Notes: generated by a model from the sequence alone, not told the origin. Shown: positions 1 through 10,516, numbered from the stretch's first letter. The stretch is DNA of 42,322 bases from Asaia platycodi JCM 25414 (GCF_000614545.1 NZ_BAKW01000024.1:1-42322), one strand, 5' to 3'. Program-made: numbers and translations.

Positions 1-192
1 CGCCTTGTGAGGTGTCGCTGGCGGACCAGAATCCTCGAAAGCCATCTCGATCGGCGGGGGTTCGGGGGGCTCGGGCGGCTTGCTCATCGGCAGCCGCACG
101 AGAAGAAAGCCGATGAACAGCGCATGCGCTGCTACCGATGCTCCCAGAGCATAGCGGAAGCGCCGGACATCGGACCGACGGGGACGCAGCAA
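1..192 (-). CDS. tolA: TolA N-terminus (partial, runs off window start)
   Basis: The 64 visible codons read as a short basic N-terminus, one hydrophobic membrane anchor (about residues 16-36) and a proline/glutamate-rich stretch (KPPEPPEPPPIE), the usual start of TolA/TonB-type energy transducers. TolA spans the periplasm and links the TolQR motor to TolB/Pal during envelope constriction. The start is TTG at 192-190, chosen because an AGAGGAG ribosome site (207-201) lies 8 bases upstream and no ATG is available in frame. It follows tolR by 17 bases, the canonical tolQ-tolR-tolA order. The rest of the gene lies beyond the window edge. The assignment rests on position plus topology, because TolA sequence itself is poorly conserved. 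Confidence 0.85.
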   Translation of the reverse strand, partial: MLRPRRSDVRRFRYALGASVAAHALFIGFLLVRLPMSKPPEPPEPPPIEMAFEDSGPPATPHKA

Positions 193-209
193 GGCTGCTT
201 CTCCTCTGG

Positions 210-644
210 TTACTGGCCCGCGGCGGGCTGCTGGGCAAGCAGCGCCACGTGCGTGAAGCCACCCGAGGTAATCTTCCCCATGATGTCCATCACCTGACCG
301 TAATTGATATGAGCATCGGCACGAACGAAGATGCGATGCTCCTTGTCATTCTGTGCCGCCTGCTGAAGCTGCGCGACCAGTTGGTCGGCCGAGACAGGAT
401 CCTCGCCCAGAAAGATGCCGCCATCCGCCTTGATCGACACCGTGATCGGCTTCGTATCGGCGTTGAGCGGACTCGCATCGGTCTTGGGCAGATCCACATT
501 GACGCCGCTCGTCATCATGGGGGCTGTCACCATGAAGATGATGAGCAGCACCAGCATGACGTCCACGAGCGGGGTCACATTGATTTCCGACGCGGGGCGT
601 CGCCTGCGGCCGCGCGCGGGGCCGCCCCCTGCAGACATGCCCAT
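210..644 (-). CDS. tolR: TolR, proton-channel subunit of the Tol-Pal motor
   Basis: 144 aa ExbD/TolR-family protein. A short basic cytoplasmic tail rich in Gly/Arg is followed by the family motif EINVTPLVDVMLVLLIIFMV (about 20-39), in which the Asp of PLVDV is the conserved proton-pathway residue in the single membrane helix. The remaining ~100 residues form the periplasmic domain. With TolQ it uses the proton motive force to energise TolA. Starts at ATG 644 (a second ATG lies at 638), 5 bases after the tolQ stop, so translation is probably coupled. Confidence 0.95.
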   Translation of the reverse strand: MGMSAGGGPARGRRRRPASEINVTPLVDVMLVLLIIFMVTAPMMTSGVNVDLPKTDASPLNADTKPITVSIKADGGIFLGEDPVSADQLVAQLQQAAQNDKEHRIFVRADAHINYGQVMDIMGKITSGGFTHVALLAQQPAAGQ

Positions 645-649
645 CGGTC

Positions 650-1366
650 TTAGCTCCGCTCTTCCGACTGGCGCGACAGGATCGCGGCAAATTCAGTACC
701 GAAGGCATCCATGCGCTCGGCAAAATGGTCGAGGGCACCGCTCGTCACGTTATAGGCGACATAGGCCGGGATAGCGGTGACGAGACCGATGGCCGTCGCG
801 AAAAGTGCTTCGGAAATACCGGGGGCGACAACGGCCAGATTGGTGTTGTGCATGGCGGCAATCGACCCGAAGGCGTGCATGATACCCCAGACCGTGCCGA
901 ACAGCCCGACAAATGGGGCGACCGGGCCGATCGTGGCAAGCGCCACGACGCGGCGGCTGAGACGATCCATTTCGCGTGTCACGGTGATATTGATCGCGCG
1001 GTCCACGCGGTCACGCACGCCACCACGGGCCAGGTCGATGCCGGTGATGCGTGCCGAGCGGCGCCATTCGCCCATGGCAGCGCCGAAAACGGCGGCCATC
1101 GGATGCAGCGGCTTGGCCCCATCGGAGTCGTAGAGATCTTCCAGACTGCCACCGGACCAGAAACGGTCCTCGAATTCCGTTGCCTCGCGATTGACGCGGC
1201 GCATCAGAATAATCTTCTCGATGATCACGGCCCAGACAAAGGCGCTGCACAAGATCAGCCCCAGCATGACCAACTGCACCACAATGGACGCATGAAGGAA
1301 CAAGTCCAACGGTGACAAACCAGAAGCGGCGGCCCCTAGGTCAGCCGCATTTACCGCTCGATCCAA
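650..1366 (-). CDS. tolQ: TolQ, motor subunit of the Tol-Pal system
   Basis: 238 aa MotA/TolQ/ExbB-family inner-membrane protein, normal length. Three hydrophobic segments are visible: about 28-52, about 139-160 (IGPVAPFVGLFGTVWGIMHA, the family signature) and about 175-198. A cytoplasmic loop lies between the first and second. It forms the ring around TolR that drives TolA. The start is TTG at 1366-1364: a perfect AGGAGG (1377-1372) sits 5 bases upstream and no in-frame ATG fits. About 98 non-coding bases separate it from ybgC, so it may have its own promoter. Confidence 0.95.
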   Translation of the reverse strand: MDRAVNAADLGAAASGLSPLDLFLHASIVVQLVMLGLILCSAFVWAVIIEKIILMRRVNREATEFEDRFWSGGSLEDLYDSDGAKPLHPMAAVFGAAMGEWRRSARITGIDLARGGVRDRVDRAINITVTREMDRLSRRVVALATIGPVAPFVGLFGTVWGIMHAFGSIAAMHNTNLAVVAPGISEALFATAIGLVTAIPAYVAYNVTSGALDHFAERMDAFGTEFAAILSRQSEERS

Positions 1367-1464
1367 AAAAACCTCCTGAGGCTTCGTTCTGCGTCACGCC
1401 TATACAGTGCAAGCGATACCGGCGCCTATACCGAATCGTTACGCGCAATCGTTCCCGCCGATCC

Positions 1465-1878
1465 TCAGCTCTGGTTCGATAACGTCATAAGGGAAGCACG
1501 CCATCGCGGCGGAATTCGGGCAGGCCGCCCGGAATTCTGCATGATGCACGCCAGCTCGACTGTCAGCGTGGCAGCCTGCATGTCGCCACACGTCACGACC
1601 TGACGCAACTGACAACGTGCTGCACCGACAGAATCAATTGTTGTTGTGATCTCGGCCCAGTCATCGAGCCGCAGGGGAGCGTGATACTCTATGCCCAGTT
1701 TCGTTACGACAAAGACCAGACCCGTTTCTTCCTGAAGCGCCGAAACGGGCGTTCCTGCCATGCGCAGAGCCTCGGTACGCGCCCGCTCGGCAAAGGCAAG
1801 GTAGCGCGCATGATAGACGATGCCGCCTGCATCAGTGTCTTCGTAATAGACGCGAAACCCGATCCTATGCGCCTTCAT
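1465..1878 (-). CDS. ybgC: YbgC-type acyl-CoA thioesterase
   Basis: 137 aa hot-dog-fold thioesterase of the 4-hydroxybenzoyl-CoA thioesterase family. The N-terminal motif [25 protein letters not shown] (about residues 9-33) contains the conserved Asp and the HARYL helix start. YbgC homologues hydrolyse acyl-CoA thioesters and are nearly always encoded just ahead of tolQ; the physiological substrate here cannot be read from sequence. It begins inside the end of ruvB (14-base overlap, different frame), which ties it to the ruv genes transcriptionally. Confidence 0.92.
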   Translation of the reverse strand: MKAHRIGFRVYYEDTDAGGIVYHARYLAFAERARTEALRMAGTPVSALQEETGLVFVVTKLGIEYHAPLRLDDWAEITTTIDSVGAARCQLRQVVTCGDMQAATLTVELACIMQNSGRPARIPPRWRASLMTLSNQS

Positions 1879-2923
1879 CGCTCTCTCTCAGCAAATCGAA
1901 CTGGGCGGCGCTGGCCGAAGCTGGTGCCTTCATGCCCAGATGCGCCCAGCCGCGCTCGCCAAGCATACGCCCGCGCGACGTACGCAGCACCAGCCCCTCC
2001 TGAATCAGGTAGGGCTCGATCACGTCCTCAAGCGTGTCGCGCGCTTCGGCCAGCGCGGCAGCCAGGGTTTCCACGCCTACAGGGCCACCGTGATGATGCT
2101 CGGCAATACGCAGTAGATAGCGCCGATCCATCGCATCGAGTCCGACCGAATCGACCTCGAGACGTGAAAGCGCGGCGTCCGCCATGTGTCGGGTGATGGC
2201 CCGTCCCTCCGGGGCGCCCACAGCGGCAAAATCACGCACTCGTCTCAGCAGACGACCGGCAATACGCGGAGTGCCGCGTGAACGGCGGGCGATCTCCTCG
2301 GCCCCCTCTTCCGTCAGATTCATGCCAAGCTTGAGCGCGCCGCGAGAGACGATCGAGCGGAGCTCTTCTGGTGTGTAAAAGACGAGGCGAAGGGGAATAC
2401 CAAAGCGATCACGCAGCGGCGTGGCAAGCAGCCCCGCGCGCGTCGTCGCGGCTACGAGGGTAAAAGGCGCAAGATCGATACGCACGGAGCGCGCTGCCGG
2501 TCCCTCACCGATGATTAAATCGAGCTGGAAATCCTCCATCGCGGGATAGAGCACCTCCTCAATGGCGGGCTGAAGGCGATGGATCTCATCGATGAACAGC
2601 ACGTCGTTCGGCTGAAGATTGGTGAGAATCGCAGCCAGATCGCCTGCACGTTGAATGACCGGCCCCGAAGTCGCCCGAAACCCGACGCCAAGCTCGCGTG
2701 CCACGATCTGCGCGAGCGTGGTCTTGCCAAGTCCGGGCGGCCCATGAAGCAGCACATGGTCGAGCGCCTCGCCACGACTGCGTGCTGCCTGAATGAACAC
2801 GGAAAGATTCTCACAACTTGCACGCTGGCCCGTGAAATCATCGAGCGTCTGCGGACGCAGGCCATGATCGCTGTCATCCATACGGCGCTCCGGATTGAGC
2901 GCGCCGCGATCTGTCTCGCTCAT
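1865..2923 (-). CDS. ruvB: RuvB, Holliday junction branch-migration ATPase
   Basis: 352 aa AAA+ helicase motor. Walker A GPPGLGKT is at about 61-68, Walker B FIDEIHRL at about 110-117, and sensor I is in the LVAATTRAG region. The C-terminal winged-helix end reads [21 protein letters not shown], typical of RuvB. It pumps DNA through the RuvA-bound four-way junction during recombination repair. ATG at 2923 is preceded by GGAG six bases upstream. A 64-base gap separates it from ruvA; ruvC-ruvA-ruvB order is the usual one. No frame problems seen. Confidence 0.98.
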   Translation of the reverse strand: MSETDRGALNPERRMDDSDHGLRPQTLDDFTGQRASCENLSVFIQAARSRGEALDHVLLHGPPGLGKTTLAQIVARELGVGFRATSGPVIQRAGDLAAILTNLQPNDVLFIDEIHRLQPAIEEVLYPAMEDFQLDLIIGEGPAARSVRIDLAPFTLVAATTRAGLLATPLRDRFGIPLRLVFYTPEELRSIVSRGALKLGMNLTEEGAEEIARRSRGTPRIAGRLLRRVRDFAAVGAPEGRAITRHMADAALSRLEVDSVGLDAMDRRYLLRIAEHHHGGPVGVETLAAALAEARDTLEDVIEPYLIQEGLVLRTSRGRMLGERGWAHLGMKAPASASAAQFDLLRESDEGA

Positions 2924-2987
2924 GAACCTGCTCCGTTCGCTTTCTGGCCCAGCGGTCCTCCAGCCCTTTCGAGACAGCGCACATGTC

Positions 2988-3593
2988 TCATCGCGCCAGA
3001 TCCTTCAGAGCCAGGCGGATAATCTTGTCGAGTGTCGCGCCCTCATGCTCGACCAGAATCCGGCTCAGAACCGGCCATGCCTCAGCGCGGCGGAACCCGA
3101 GCCCTGCCAGAGCCTGAAGAGCATCCGCCTCGACGCTACCGACGGCGGAGCCGGCAATTTTGCCGAGCGGCGTCGCGCCACCGCCGGGCATCTTGCCCAC
3201 CTTGTTCTTGAGTTCTGTCACGATGCGCTCGGCCAGACGCGCCCCAACGCCGGCCGCGCGGGTCAACATCGCCTTGTCACCGGCGCTGATCGACAGAACC
3301 AGATCACCCGGTGTCGAAACGGAGAGAATGGCCAGCGCGACCTTGGCACCCACACCTTGAACCGTCGTCAGCAGGCGGAACCACTCCTGCTCGTCAGAGG
3401 TCAGAAACCCGAAAAGCTGGATAGCATCTTCGCGCACCACTGTTTCGATCAGCAGGCGTGTTTTCTCCGGCGCTGCAGGCAGATTGGCCAGTGTCCGGCT
3501 TGAAGCGGAGACGAGATAACCCACACCATTCACATCCAGAATGCAGCGGTCTGTTTCCGTACTGACGATAATGCCGGTCAGGAGCCCGATCAT
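2988..3593 (-). CDS. ruvA: RuvA, Holliday junction DNA-binding subunit
   Basis: 201 aa, normal length. It starts [10 protein letters not shown], the OB-fold domain of RuvA, followed by the tandem helix-hairpin-helix domain ([14 protein letters not shown] and [19 protein letters not shown]) and a C-terminal domain that contacts RuvB. It binds the four-way junction and loads RuvB. ATG at 3593 overlaps the ruvC stop by 4 bases (ATGA), indicating translational coupling. Confidence 0.98.
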   Translation of the reverse strand: MIGLLTGIIVSTETDRCILDVNGVGYLVSASSRTLANLPAAPEKTRLLIETVVREDAIQLFGFLTSDEQEWFRLLTTVQGVGAKVALAILSVSTPGDLVLSISAGDKAMLTRAAGVGARLAERIVTELKNKVGKMPGGGATPLGKIAGSAVGSVEADALQALAGLGFRRAEAWPVLSRILVEHEGATLDKIIRLALKDLAR

Positions 3594-4096
3594 GCCATGC
3601 GCTTTCCGGCCTGAACGAGGCGCGAGGTCTCACGATGATGCGCGTGACAGATCGCAACCGCGAGCGCGTCCGAGGCGTCAGCCTTGTGAATCACAGCGCC
3701 GGGCAGCAGGCGTTTGACCATCATCGTGACCTGCTCCTTTGTGGCAGCACCCGTGCCAACTACCGATTTCTTGACCATCATCGCCCCGTATTCCGCAACG
3801 GGAAGGCCCTCATAGGCCGGGGTCAGAAGGGCGACACCACGCGCATAACCCAGCTTGAGCGTCGAAGAGCCGTTTCGATTGACATAGGTTTCTTCAACAG
3901 CCGCTTCTGCGGGCTGGTAATCACGTATCAGCTTTTGCAGCGCGCCATGCAGCTCGCACAGACGCAAGGGCACCGATTCGGCCCCATCGGTCGCAATAAC
4001 GCCCGAGGCCACATGCTGAAGGCGATTGCCTTCGACATCGATCAGACCCCAGCCCATAAATCGTAGGCCGGGGTCAATCCCGAGAAGTCGGATCAA
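3590..4096 (-). CDS. ruvC: RuvC, Holliday junction resolvase
   Basis: 168 aa RNase H-like endonuclease. The acidic catalytic residues are visible: Asp in LLGIDPGLR near the N-terminus, Glu in [11 protein letters not shown] (about 67), and the Asp pair in [16 protein letters not shown]. It cuts the junction held by RuvAB. Start ATG 4096 overlaps the yebC stop by 4 bases, and its own stop overlaps ruvA by 4, so yebC-ruvC-ruvA is one coupled unit. Confidence 0.98.
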   Translation of the reverse strand: MIRLLGIDPGLRFMGWGLIDVEGNRLQHVASGVIATDGAESVPLRLCELHGALQKLIRDYQPAEAAVEETYVNRNGSSTLKLGYARGVALLTPAYEGLPVAEYGAMMVKKSVVGTGAATKEQVTMMVKRLLPGAVIHKADASDALAVAICHAHHRETSRLVQAGKRMA

Positions 4097-4841
4097 GCAG
4101 CCAGTGCCTGGGCGACGTCGTCGGGGATATCGAAATTGGCATAGACGGCTTGGATGTCGTCATTGTCTTCGAGCACATCGATGAGCTTCAGCACCGAACG
4201 CGCCTTTTCCTCATCCAGCGTCACCGTATTTTCAGGGCGCCAGTCGAGCTTGGCCGAGCTGGGCTCACCGAAACGCGCCTCGAGCGCATCACGCACGGCG
4301 AACAGGCTCTCCATGGCGCAGGTGATTTCGTGCCCGTCTGCCGTCAGCTCGGCATTATCGGCACCCGCTTCGATAGCGGCTTCCAGCATGTCTTCCTCAG
4401 ACGCTGCGGCGGTCGGGTAGGTCACGACACCGAGACGCTGAAACATGAATGACACCGAGTTGCTCTCGCCCATCGAACCGCCATGCTTGGAGAAGGCGGC
4501 GCGCACTTCGCTGGCGGTGCGGTTGCGGTTATCGGTCAGGCCCTCGACGATCACGGCAACGCCAGCCGGGCCATAGCCTCGTAGCGCACTTCGACGTAAT
4601 CCTCGCCGCCGCCGGCGCCGCTGGCCTTTTTGATGGCACGTTCGACATTGTCTTTGGGCATATTGGCCTCGCGTGCGGCAATCATCGCCGCACGTAGACG
4701 AGGGTTCGAGGTGGGGTCAGGCAGGCCCGAGCGGGCCGCGACCGTGATTTCACGCAGGATCTTCGCAAACTGCTTGGCACGCTTGGCGTCCTGCGCACCT
4801 TTGCGGTGCATGATGTTCTTGAATTGCGAATGACCGGCCAT
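4093..4841 (-). CDS. yebC: YebC/PmpR-family protein, frameshifted
   Basis: YebC/TACO1-family protein, known as a translation-assisting or transcription-regulatory factor. The N-terminal part (4841 down to about 4580) starts [20 protein letters not shown], the family hallmark. The remainder (to 4093) is read in another frame and begins [18 protein letters not shown]. The break is explained by one missing G on the coding strand at 4577-4578: restoring it turns [10 protein letters not shown] into [22 protein letters not shown], the conserved family sequence, and gives exactly 250 codons. A sequencing error is more likely than a broken gene. Lies 26 bases after secA. Confidence 0.93.
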
Positions 4842-4867
4842 CAGAGCCTCTCCTCAACCTTGCTTTC

Positions 4868-7593
4868 TCAGGCCAGACGGCCATGACAATGTTTGAACTT
4901 CTTGCCCGACCCGCAGGGGCAGAGCGCGTTGCGCGGCGTTTCCTGCGCATAGCCCTGAGCCTCGGGCACGTTCAGACCGTCGGCTGAAGGCGCCTGAAAC
5001 AGGCCTGAGGCTGAATGCCGACCTGACGGGGTTCGAGCCCCGCTGCCGAAAACCCTTCGTCATTTGGCGCAAAGATCTGCTGCGCCTCGGTACCGGGGAA
5101 GGGGTCGGCTTGCTGCACCACCTCGATACGCGACATGGTGGTGGTCACACGCAGGCGCATGTCATCCAGCATGGCGGTGAAGAGCTGGAAAGCCTCGTGC
5201 TTGTATTCGTTCAGCGGGTCACGCTGGCCATAGGCGCGCAGGCCGATGCCCTGACGCAGCTGGTCGAGCGCATGAAGGTGCTCTTTCCACACGGCATCGA
5301 ACGAGGTCAGCAGGACCTGCTTTTCGATATGACGCATGATGTTCGGGCCGATATTGGCTGAACGTGCCGCCTGTGCCTGACTTGCAGCTTCCTCAGCGCG
5401 CTGGATGACCAGAGCCGCATCCATGCCGTCTTCCTTCGACCAGTCACGGATCGGCAGGTTGAGGTTGAGAAGCGACAGCAGATCAGCTTCAAGCGCCTCG
5501 CTCTCCCACTGCTCTGCAAAAGCTTTCTCGGGGATGCGTGCATGAACTGCTTCCTCGATGCTCTGCTCACGCAGCTCATGAATGATATCTGACACATCTT
5601 CCATCGCCATGTATTCGCGGCGCTGGGCGTAAACTTCCTTACGCTGGTCATTCATCACGTCATCATATTTGAGGACGTTCTTGCGCATGTCGAAATTGCG
5701 CGCTTCGACCTTTTTCTGCGCGCGCTCAAGGGCCTTGTTCAGCCAGGGATGGACGATCGCCTCGCCTTCCTTCATACCAAGCTTGGTCCAGAAAGCGCCC
5801 ATGCGTTCGCCGCCATAGATACGCATCAGATCGTCTTCAAGCGACAGGAAGAAGCGCGAGGCGCCCGGATCGCCCTGACGGCCCGAACGGCCACGCAGCT
5901 GGTTGTCGATGCGACGGCTCTCATGACGCTCGGTGCCGATCACGTAAAGGCCGCCGAGTTCCTTGACCTTGCCATGATTGACCGCAATTTCCTCACGCAG
6001 ACGCAGAATCTCTGCCTCATGGGCCGATTCATCCTCGATTTTTTCGAGGCTCTGGCGGATCAGCATATCGAGATTGCCGCCCAGCTTGATGTCGGTACCG
6101 CGTCCGGCCATGTTGGTCGCAATCGTGATGGCGCCCGGCGCACCGGCCTGCGCGACGATCTGCGATTCCATCTCGTGGAAGCGCGCATTCAGCACGCTGT
6201 GCGGGACGTTCTTGGCCTTGAGCTGGTTCGAGAGATATTCGCTCTTCTCGATGGAGGTCGTGCCGACCAGAACCGGCTGGCCCGATTTCGAGACTTCCTG
6301 GATCAGGTTGGCGACGGCGTCGAATTTCTCGCGTGCCGTGATATAGACCTCGTCATCCGTATCCTTGCGCGCGACAGGGAGATTAGTCGGAATCTCGACC
6401 ACATCGAGCTTGTAGATTTCGGCAAACTCGTCGGCTTCAGTCATGGCCGTGCCGGTCATGCCAGAGAGCTTGGGGTAAAGGCGGAAATAATTCTGGAAGG
6501 TGATCGAGGCCAAAGTCTGGTTTTCAGGCTGGATCTCGACATGTTCCTTTGCTTCGAGCGCCTGATGCAGACCGTCGGAATAGCGACGACCATCCATCAT
6601 GCGCCCCGTGAACTCGTCGATGATGATGACCTTGCCGCCACGCACGATATATTCGACATCGCGGGCAAAAAGCGTATGGGCGCGCAACGATTGCTGCACA
6701 TGATGCATGACGGCAATATTATGCACGTCATACAGGCCGCCTTCGTGCAGAACGCCCGCCTCGTGCAGCATCGCCTCGACCTGATCGGAGCCCTGCTCGG
6801 TCAGAATGACAGTGCGCAGCTTCTCGTCGCGCTCGAAGGCTTCTTTCGTCTTTACCAGCTCGATTACGACGTCATCGACGGCGCGATACAGATCGGAGCT
6901 GTCATCGGCGGGACCGGAAATGATGAGCGGCGTGCGCGCTTCATCGATCAGGATCGAATCCACCTCATCGACGATTGCATGATAGAACGGACGCTGGACC
7001 ATTTCTTCCAGCGTGTATTTCATGTTGTCGCGCAGATAATCGAAGCCGAACTCGTTATTCGTGCCGTAGGTGATGTCAGAGCCATAGGCTGCACGACGTT
7101 CATCATCCGACAGATTGGGCACGATCACGCCGGTGGTCAGGCCGAGGAAGCTGTAAAGCCTGCTCATTTCCTCGGCGTCACGCTTCGCCAGATAGTCATT
7201 GACCGTGACGACATGCACGCCCTTGCCCGCCAGCGCACTCAGATAGACGGCCAGGGTCGCGACGAGAGTCTTGCCCTCACCCGTGCGCATTTCGGCGATA
7301 CGACCGGAATGCAGCACCATGCCGCCCACGAGCTGCACATCGAAATGCCGCATGCCAAGCACGCGTCGCGACGCCTCGCGACAGACGGCAAAGGCCTCAG
7401 GCATGATCTTGTCGAGGCTCTCGCCCCCGGCAATACGCCCCTTGAATTCCCGTGTCTTTGCGCGCAGCGCCTCATCGTCGAGCGCCTTGGCGGCAGGCTC
7501 AAGCGCGTTGATTTCAGGCAGGCGCTTCTGATAGCCCTTCAGCGAGCGATCATTGGCGGTGCCGAACACGGCGCGGGCGATACGAGCGAACAT
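4868..7593 (-). CDS. secA: SecA, preprotein translocase ATPase (frameshift near C-terminus)
   Basis: The motor of the Sec export pathway. Start ATG 7593 ([11 protein letters not shown]) has AAGGA just upstream. Walker A MRTGEGKT is at about 102-109, with the [15 protein letters not shown] and [13 protein letters not shown] motifs following. The frame runs to a stop at 4972, but the true C-terminus continues in another frame to TGA 4868 and encodes the zinc-binding tail [20 protein letters not shown] that contacts SecB and phospholipids. One missing G on the coding strand at 5018-5019 explains the break and yields 909 codons, the normal size. The frame is open for another ~107 codons upstream of 7593 (to 7914), but this is not SecA-like and was not included. 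Confidence 0.97.
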
Positions 7594-7954
7594 GACTGTC
7601 CTTCTGGCGACCAGGTCCGAAACAGGCGGACCGCAAACTGAGAGGCGGATTATCCCGACCCGCACGTACCGGGTTGTTCCGAAGCCGAAAGCGTCGGAAG
7701 CCGGAATACGGCGAAAGCGCAGCGCACCCGCAAAAGCAGGATCAGGATCGTCCACGCGGGAAATGAGATAAGGCGCCCCCATGCCCCGGTCAACCGAGCC
7801 CTCTGCCTTCTCGGCAACTGAAGGGGCCGCAATGCGCAATTTCTTCATGAAGCGTGCCATCAAAACACGGCATCTGTCCCCAAGCGGCTTGCCGCGAGGT
7901 AAAGCCTGCGCCATGCTGGTGTAAGTTCCACGAGTTTTTCGAGGTTATTTCTCC
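7594..7954. other. Intergenic region between divergent secA and PPIase genes
   Basis: 361 bases between two divergent genes, expected to carry both promoters and the secA leader. Open frames cross it on both strands but none shows a recognisable protein or good ribosome site. No convincing hairpin, repeat or RNA gene was seen; a weak TTGCCG/CATGCT pair near 7889-7917 could be a promoter for the downstream gene but is not strong enough to call. Confidence 0.4.
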
Positions 7955-8881
7955 ATGCGGCTTATCCGCCCGGCTCTTTTCTGCGCTGCTCTCCTCTCCG
8001 GCACGACTTTGGTGGCCCCGTCCTTTGCGGCCCCTGCTCCTGCTGCTCCGGCGAATGCGGCCCCGGCCGCCGCTCCGGCTGCCCCTGCCGACGCCAACCC
8101 GCTGATCGCTTCGGTCAACGGCCAGAAGATCTATCTGGATGACGTCAAGAAGGCGGCAGCAGGCTTGCCGCCTCAGGCACGCCAGCTGCCGCCGAACACG
8201 CTGGTCAATATCCTGCTGAACCAGATTGTCAGCCAGAAGGCCATCCAGATCGACGCGCTGAAGGAAGGCCTCGACAAGAAGCCCGACGTAAAGGCCCAGA
8301 TGCAGGAAGCTGCCGATAACGCGCTGCAGAATGCCTATCTGCAGGAGAAGGTCGCACCGCTGGTGACGGAAGACGCCATCAAGCAGGCCTATCAGGCAAA
8401 CTACGCTTCCAAGAAAGGTGAGCAGGAAATTCATGCCCGCCACATCCTGGTTGCCGACGAAGCCACGGCCAAGGACGTCATCAAGCAGCTGAACCACGGC
8501 GCGAAGTTTGAAGACCTCGCCAAGAAGCTCTCGACCGACAAGGGCTCGGGCGCGAGCGGTGGTGATCTCGGCTGGTTCAAGAAAGACGACATGCTGCCGG
8601 AATTCTCCAAGGCCGCTTTCGCCATGAAGCCGAACACGATCAGCCAGACCCCGGTCAAGACCCAGTATGGCTGGCATGTCATTCAGGTTCTGGCTACGCG
8701 CGAGGCACCTGTGCCGCCGCTCGAGCAGGTTCATGACGAAATCCGTCAGCAGCTGATCCGCGACAACGTGCGCGATATCGTCAAGGCTGCTCAGGACAAG
8801 GTCAAGATCGTTCGTTACGACGCACAGGGCAAGCCGCTTCCCGACGCGCCCGCAGCCCCTGCTATTGCTCCCAAGAAGTAA
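7955..8881 (+). CDS. Periplasmic parvulin-type peptidyl-prolyl isomerase
   Basis: 308 aa. A Sec signal peptide (about 1-25, ending SFAAPA) is followed by an Ala/Pro linker, a SurA-like N-terminal chaperone region (ASVNGQKIYLDDVKKA onwards) and a rotamase domain (about 155-250) with the signature EIHARHILV and SGGDLGWFKKDDMLPEF. A Lys-rich, Pro/Ala tail ends the protein. It should catalyse cis-trans prolyl isomerisation and assist folding of exported proteins, which fits its position divergent from secA. Family members include PrsA/PpiD/SurA; this short, soluble layout is the common alphaproteobacterial form. Confidence 0.92.
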   Translation: MRLIRPALFCAALLSGTTLVAPSFAAPAPAAPANAAPAAAPAAPADANPLIASVNGQKIYLDDVKKAAAGLPPQARQLPPNTLVNILLNQIVSQKAIQIDALKEGLDKKPDVKAQMQEAADNALQNAYLQEKVAPLVTEDAIKQAYQANYASKKGEQEIHARHILVADEATAKDVIKQLNHGAKFEDLAKKLSTDKGSGASGGDLGWFKKDDMLPEFSKAAFAMKPNTISQTPVKTQYGWHVIQVLATREAPVPPLEQVHDEIRQQLIRDNVRDIVKAAQDKVKIVRYDAQGKPLPDAPAAPAIAPKK

Positions 8882-9002
8882 GCGCTAACGCTCACTTTTT
8901 ACTCAGAAATCCGGTCTTTTCGCCTCATTGCGGGGCGAGGGGCTGGACCTGAGCCCCGAGCCGTGCATCCTCCTTCCGACGTTCCCAGTTCGGAGGCAGA
9001 TC

Positions 9003-10238
9003 ATGGCCAAAGCCCTTCCCATCTCCCCCCTCGCCCAGCCTTTGCCGCGCCTCGAGCCGGTTGCAGGCGTGCGGCTTGGCGCTGTCGCCGCGCAGATCCG
9101 CTACAAGGATCGAACCGATCTCATGATGATGGAGTTCGAGCCCGGCACAACGGCAGCAGGCGTTTTCACACGCAGTAAATGCCCCGGTGCGCCAATCGAC
9201 TGGAGCCGCGCCGCTCTGGCCCAGGGCACCGCTCGCGCCTTGGTCGTCAATTCCGGCAATGCCAATGTCTTCACAGGTCGCGCTGGCGTTCTGGCCACGC
9301 AGATCTCTGCTGCCGCTGCTGCACGCACGGTCCATTGTGCCGCCACGGAGGTCTTTCTCGCCTCGACGGGGGTGATTGGTGAGCCGCTCGATGCCGAACG
9401 CATCAGCGATGCCATGCCCGGGCTGTATGACGTCCTCGCCCCTGACGGGTGGGAAGATGCTGCACGCGCCATCATGACCACGGACACCTTCCCGAAGGCC
9501 GCGACACGCAAGGTCGAAATTGCCGGCAACGCCGTGACCATCCAGGGCATTGCCAAGGGCAGCGGCATGATTGCCCCCGACATGGCCACCATGCTCGGTT
9601 TTGTCGTGACCGATGCCGCCATCTCGCATGACGTGCTTCAAGCCATGCTGCACGTCGGCACGGACCACAGCTTCAACGCCATTACCGTCGACTCCGACAC
9701 GTCGACATCTGACATGGTGCTGGTCTTCGCGACGGGCAAAGCGGGCAATCCGCCGGTCACCTCGCTGGCCGACCCTGCTCTCGTTGCCTTCCGTGAAGCC
9801 CTTGAGTCGCTACTGCTCGAACTCGCCCTGATGGTGGTTCGTGACGGCGAGGGCGCCTCGAAGCTCTTTACGGTGCGCGTCAACGGTGCTGTCTCCGACG
9901 AATCCGCCAAGAAGATCGCTCTCGCCATAGGCAACTCGCCCTTGGTGAAGACAGCTATCGCAGGCGAAGATGCCAATTGGGGCCGCGTCGTGATGGCTGT
10001 TGGCAAAAGCGGCGAACCCGCCAACCGTGACACGCTTTCGGTCGCCATCGGCGGCACATGGATCGCGAGACAGGGTACGGTGGTCGAAGGCTATGACGAG
10101 GCACCGGTCGTCGCTCATATGAAAGGTCAGGAAATCGAGATCCAGATCGATCTGGGCCTCGCGAATGGCCACGCGCAGATCTGGAGCTGTGACCTCACCC
10201 ACGGCTATATCGACATCAACGGCTCCTACCGGAGCTGA
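9003..10238 (+). CDS. argJ: ArgJ, bifunctional ornithine acetyltransferase / N-acetylglutamate synthase
   Basis: 411 aa from ATG 9003, which has GGAGG at 8992-8996; the frame is open further upstream (8928) but without a ribosome site. The autoproteolysis motif KGSGMIAPDMATML is clear, with cleavage expected between Ala195 and Thr196, the Thr becoming the nucleophile. The C-terminus ends in DLTHGYIDINGSYRS, typical of ArgJ. It transfers the acetyl group from N-acetylornithine to glutamate, making arginine synthesis cyclic; whether it also uses acetyl-CoA (bifunctional form) cannot be decided from sequence. Intact frame. Confidence 0.97.
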   Translation: MAKALPISPLAQPLPRLEPVAGVRLGAVAAQIRYKDRTDLMMMEFEPGTTAAGVFTRSKCPGAPIDWSRAALAQGTARALVVNSGNANVFTGRAGVLATQISAAAAARTVHCAATEVFLASTGVIGEPLDAERISDAMPGLYDVLAPDGWEDAARAIMTTDTFPKAATRKVEIAGNAVTIQGIAKGSGMIAPDMATMLGFVVTDAAISHDVLQAMLHVGTDHSFNAITVDSDTSTSDMVLVFATGKAGNPPVTSLADPALVAFREALESLLLELALMVVRDGEGASKLFTVRVNGAVSDESAKKIALAIGNSPLVKTAIAGEDANWGRVVMAVGKSGEPANRDTLSVAIGGTWIARQGTVVEGYDEAPVVAHMKGQEIEIQIDLGLANGHAQIWSCDLTHGYIDINGSYRS

Positions 10239-10248
10239 TGGCTCCCAT

Positions 10249-10270
10249 GACCGGCCTTCACGGGCCGGTC
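10249..10270 (+). terminator. Hairpin downstream of argJ
   Basis: Perfect 8-bp stem GACCGGCC / GGCCGGTC (10249-10256 with 10263-10270) and a 6-base loop, 10 bases after the argJ stop. A pyrimidine-rich tail (GCCCGTCCCTTTT) follows but there is no uninterrupted T-run, so termination would be weak. Confidence 0.5.
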
Positions 10271-10516
10271 GCCCGTCCCTTTTGCAGGGCACGCCCCCTT
10301 CTCGATAATAGTTTTCTCCTGCCTGACCATACCTTGCACCCGGGCGCATTCAGATTTAGTACCCTGCTCGTCCATTATTGATCGTCAGAGCGCTATCAGC
10401 GTCTGGACGGACGCCGCGATTGCACCCACATTATGTCGATAGCTCTCGCAGCTACTGCAAAACGCAATCAGATCAGCATCGTATACGCGCCCGAACGACG
10501 CTGAGGAGGAACAGGC

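Noticed and set aside
4093..4841. Programmed ribosomal frameshifting as an explanation of the yebC and other breaks
   Set aside because: No slippery heptamer or downstream structure is evident and the same break type occurs in many unrelated genes, so a sequence error is simpler.
5749..7641. A 630-codon open frame antisense to secA
   Set aside because: It mirrors the third-position bias of secA on the other strand, has no ribosome site or recognisable motif, and the sense frame carries all the SecA motifs.
7594..7914. A 107-codon upstream extension of secA
   Set aside because: Open only by chance in GC-rich sequence; ATG 7593 has a ribosome site and begins the conserved SecA N-terminus.
8882..9002. 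A terminator after the PPIase gene
   Set aside because: Only a 4-bp AGCG/CGCT stem before a T-run was visible, too weak to call.
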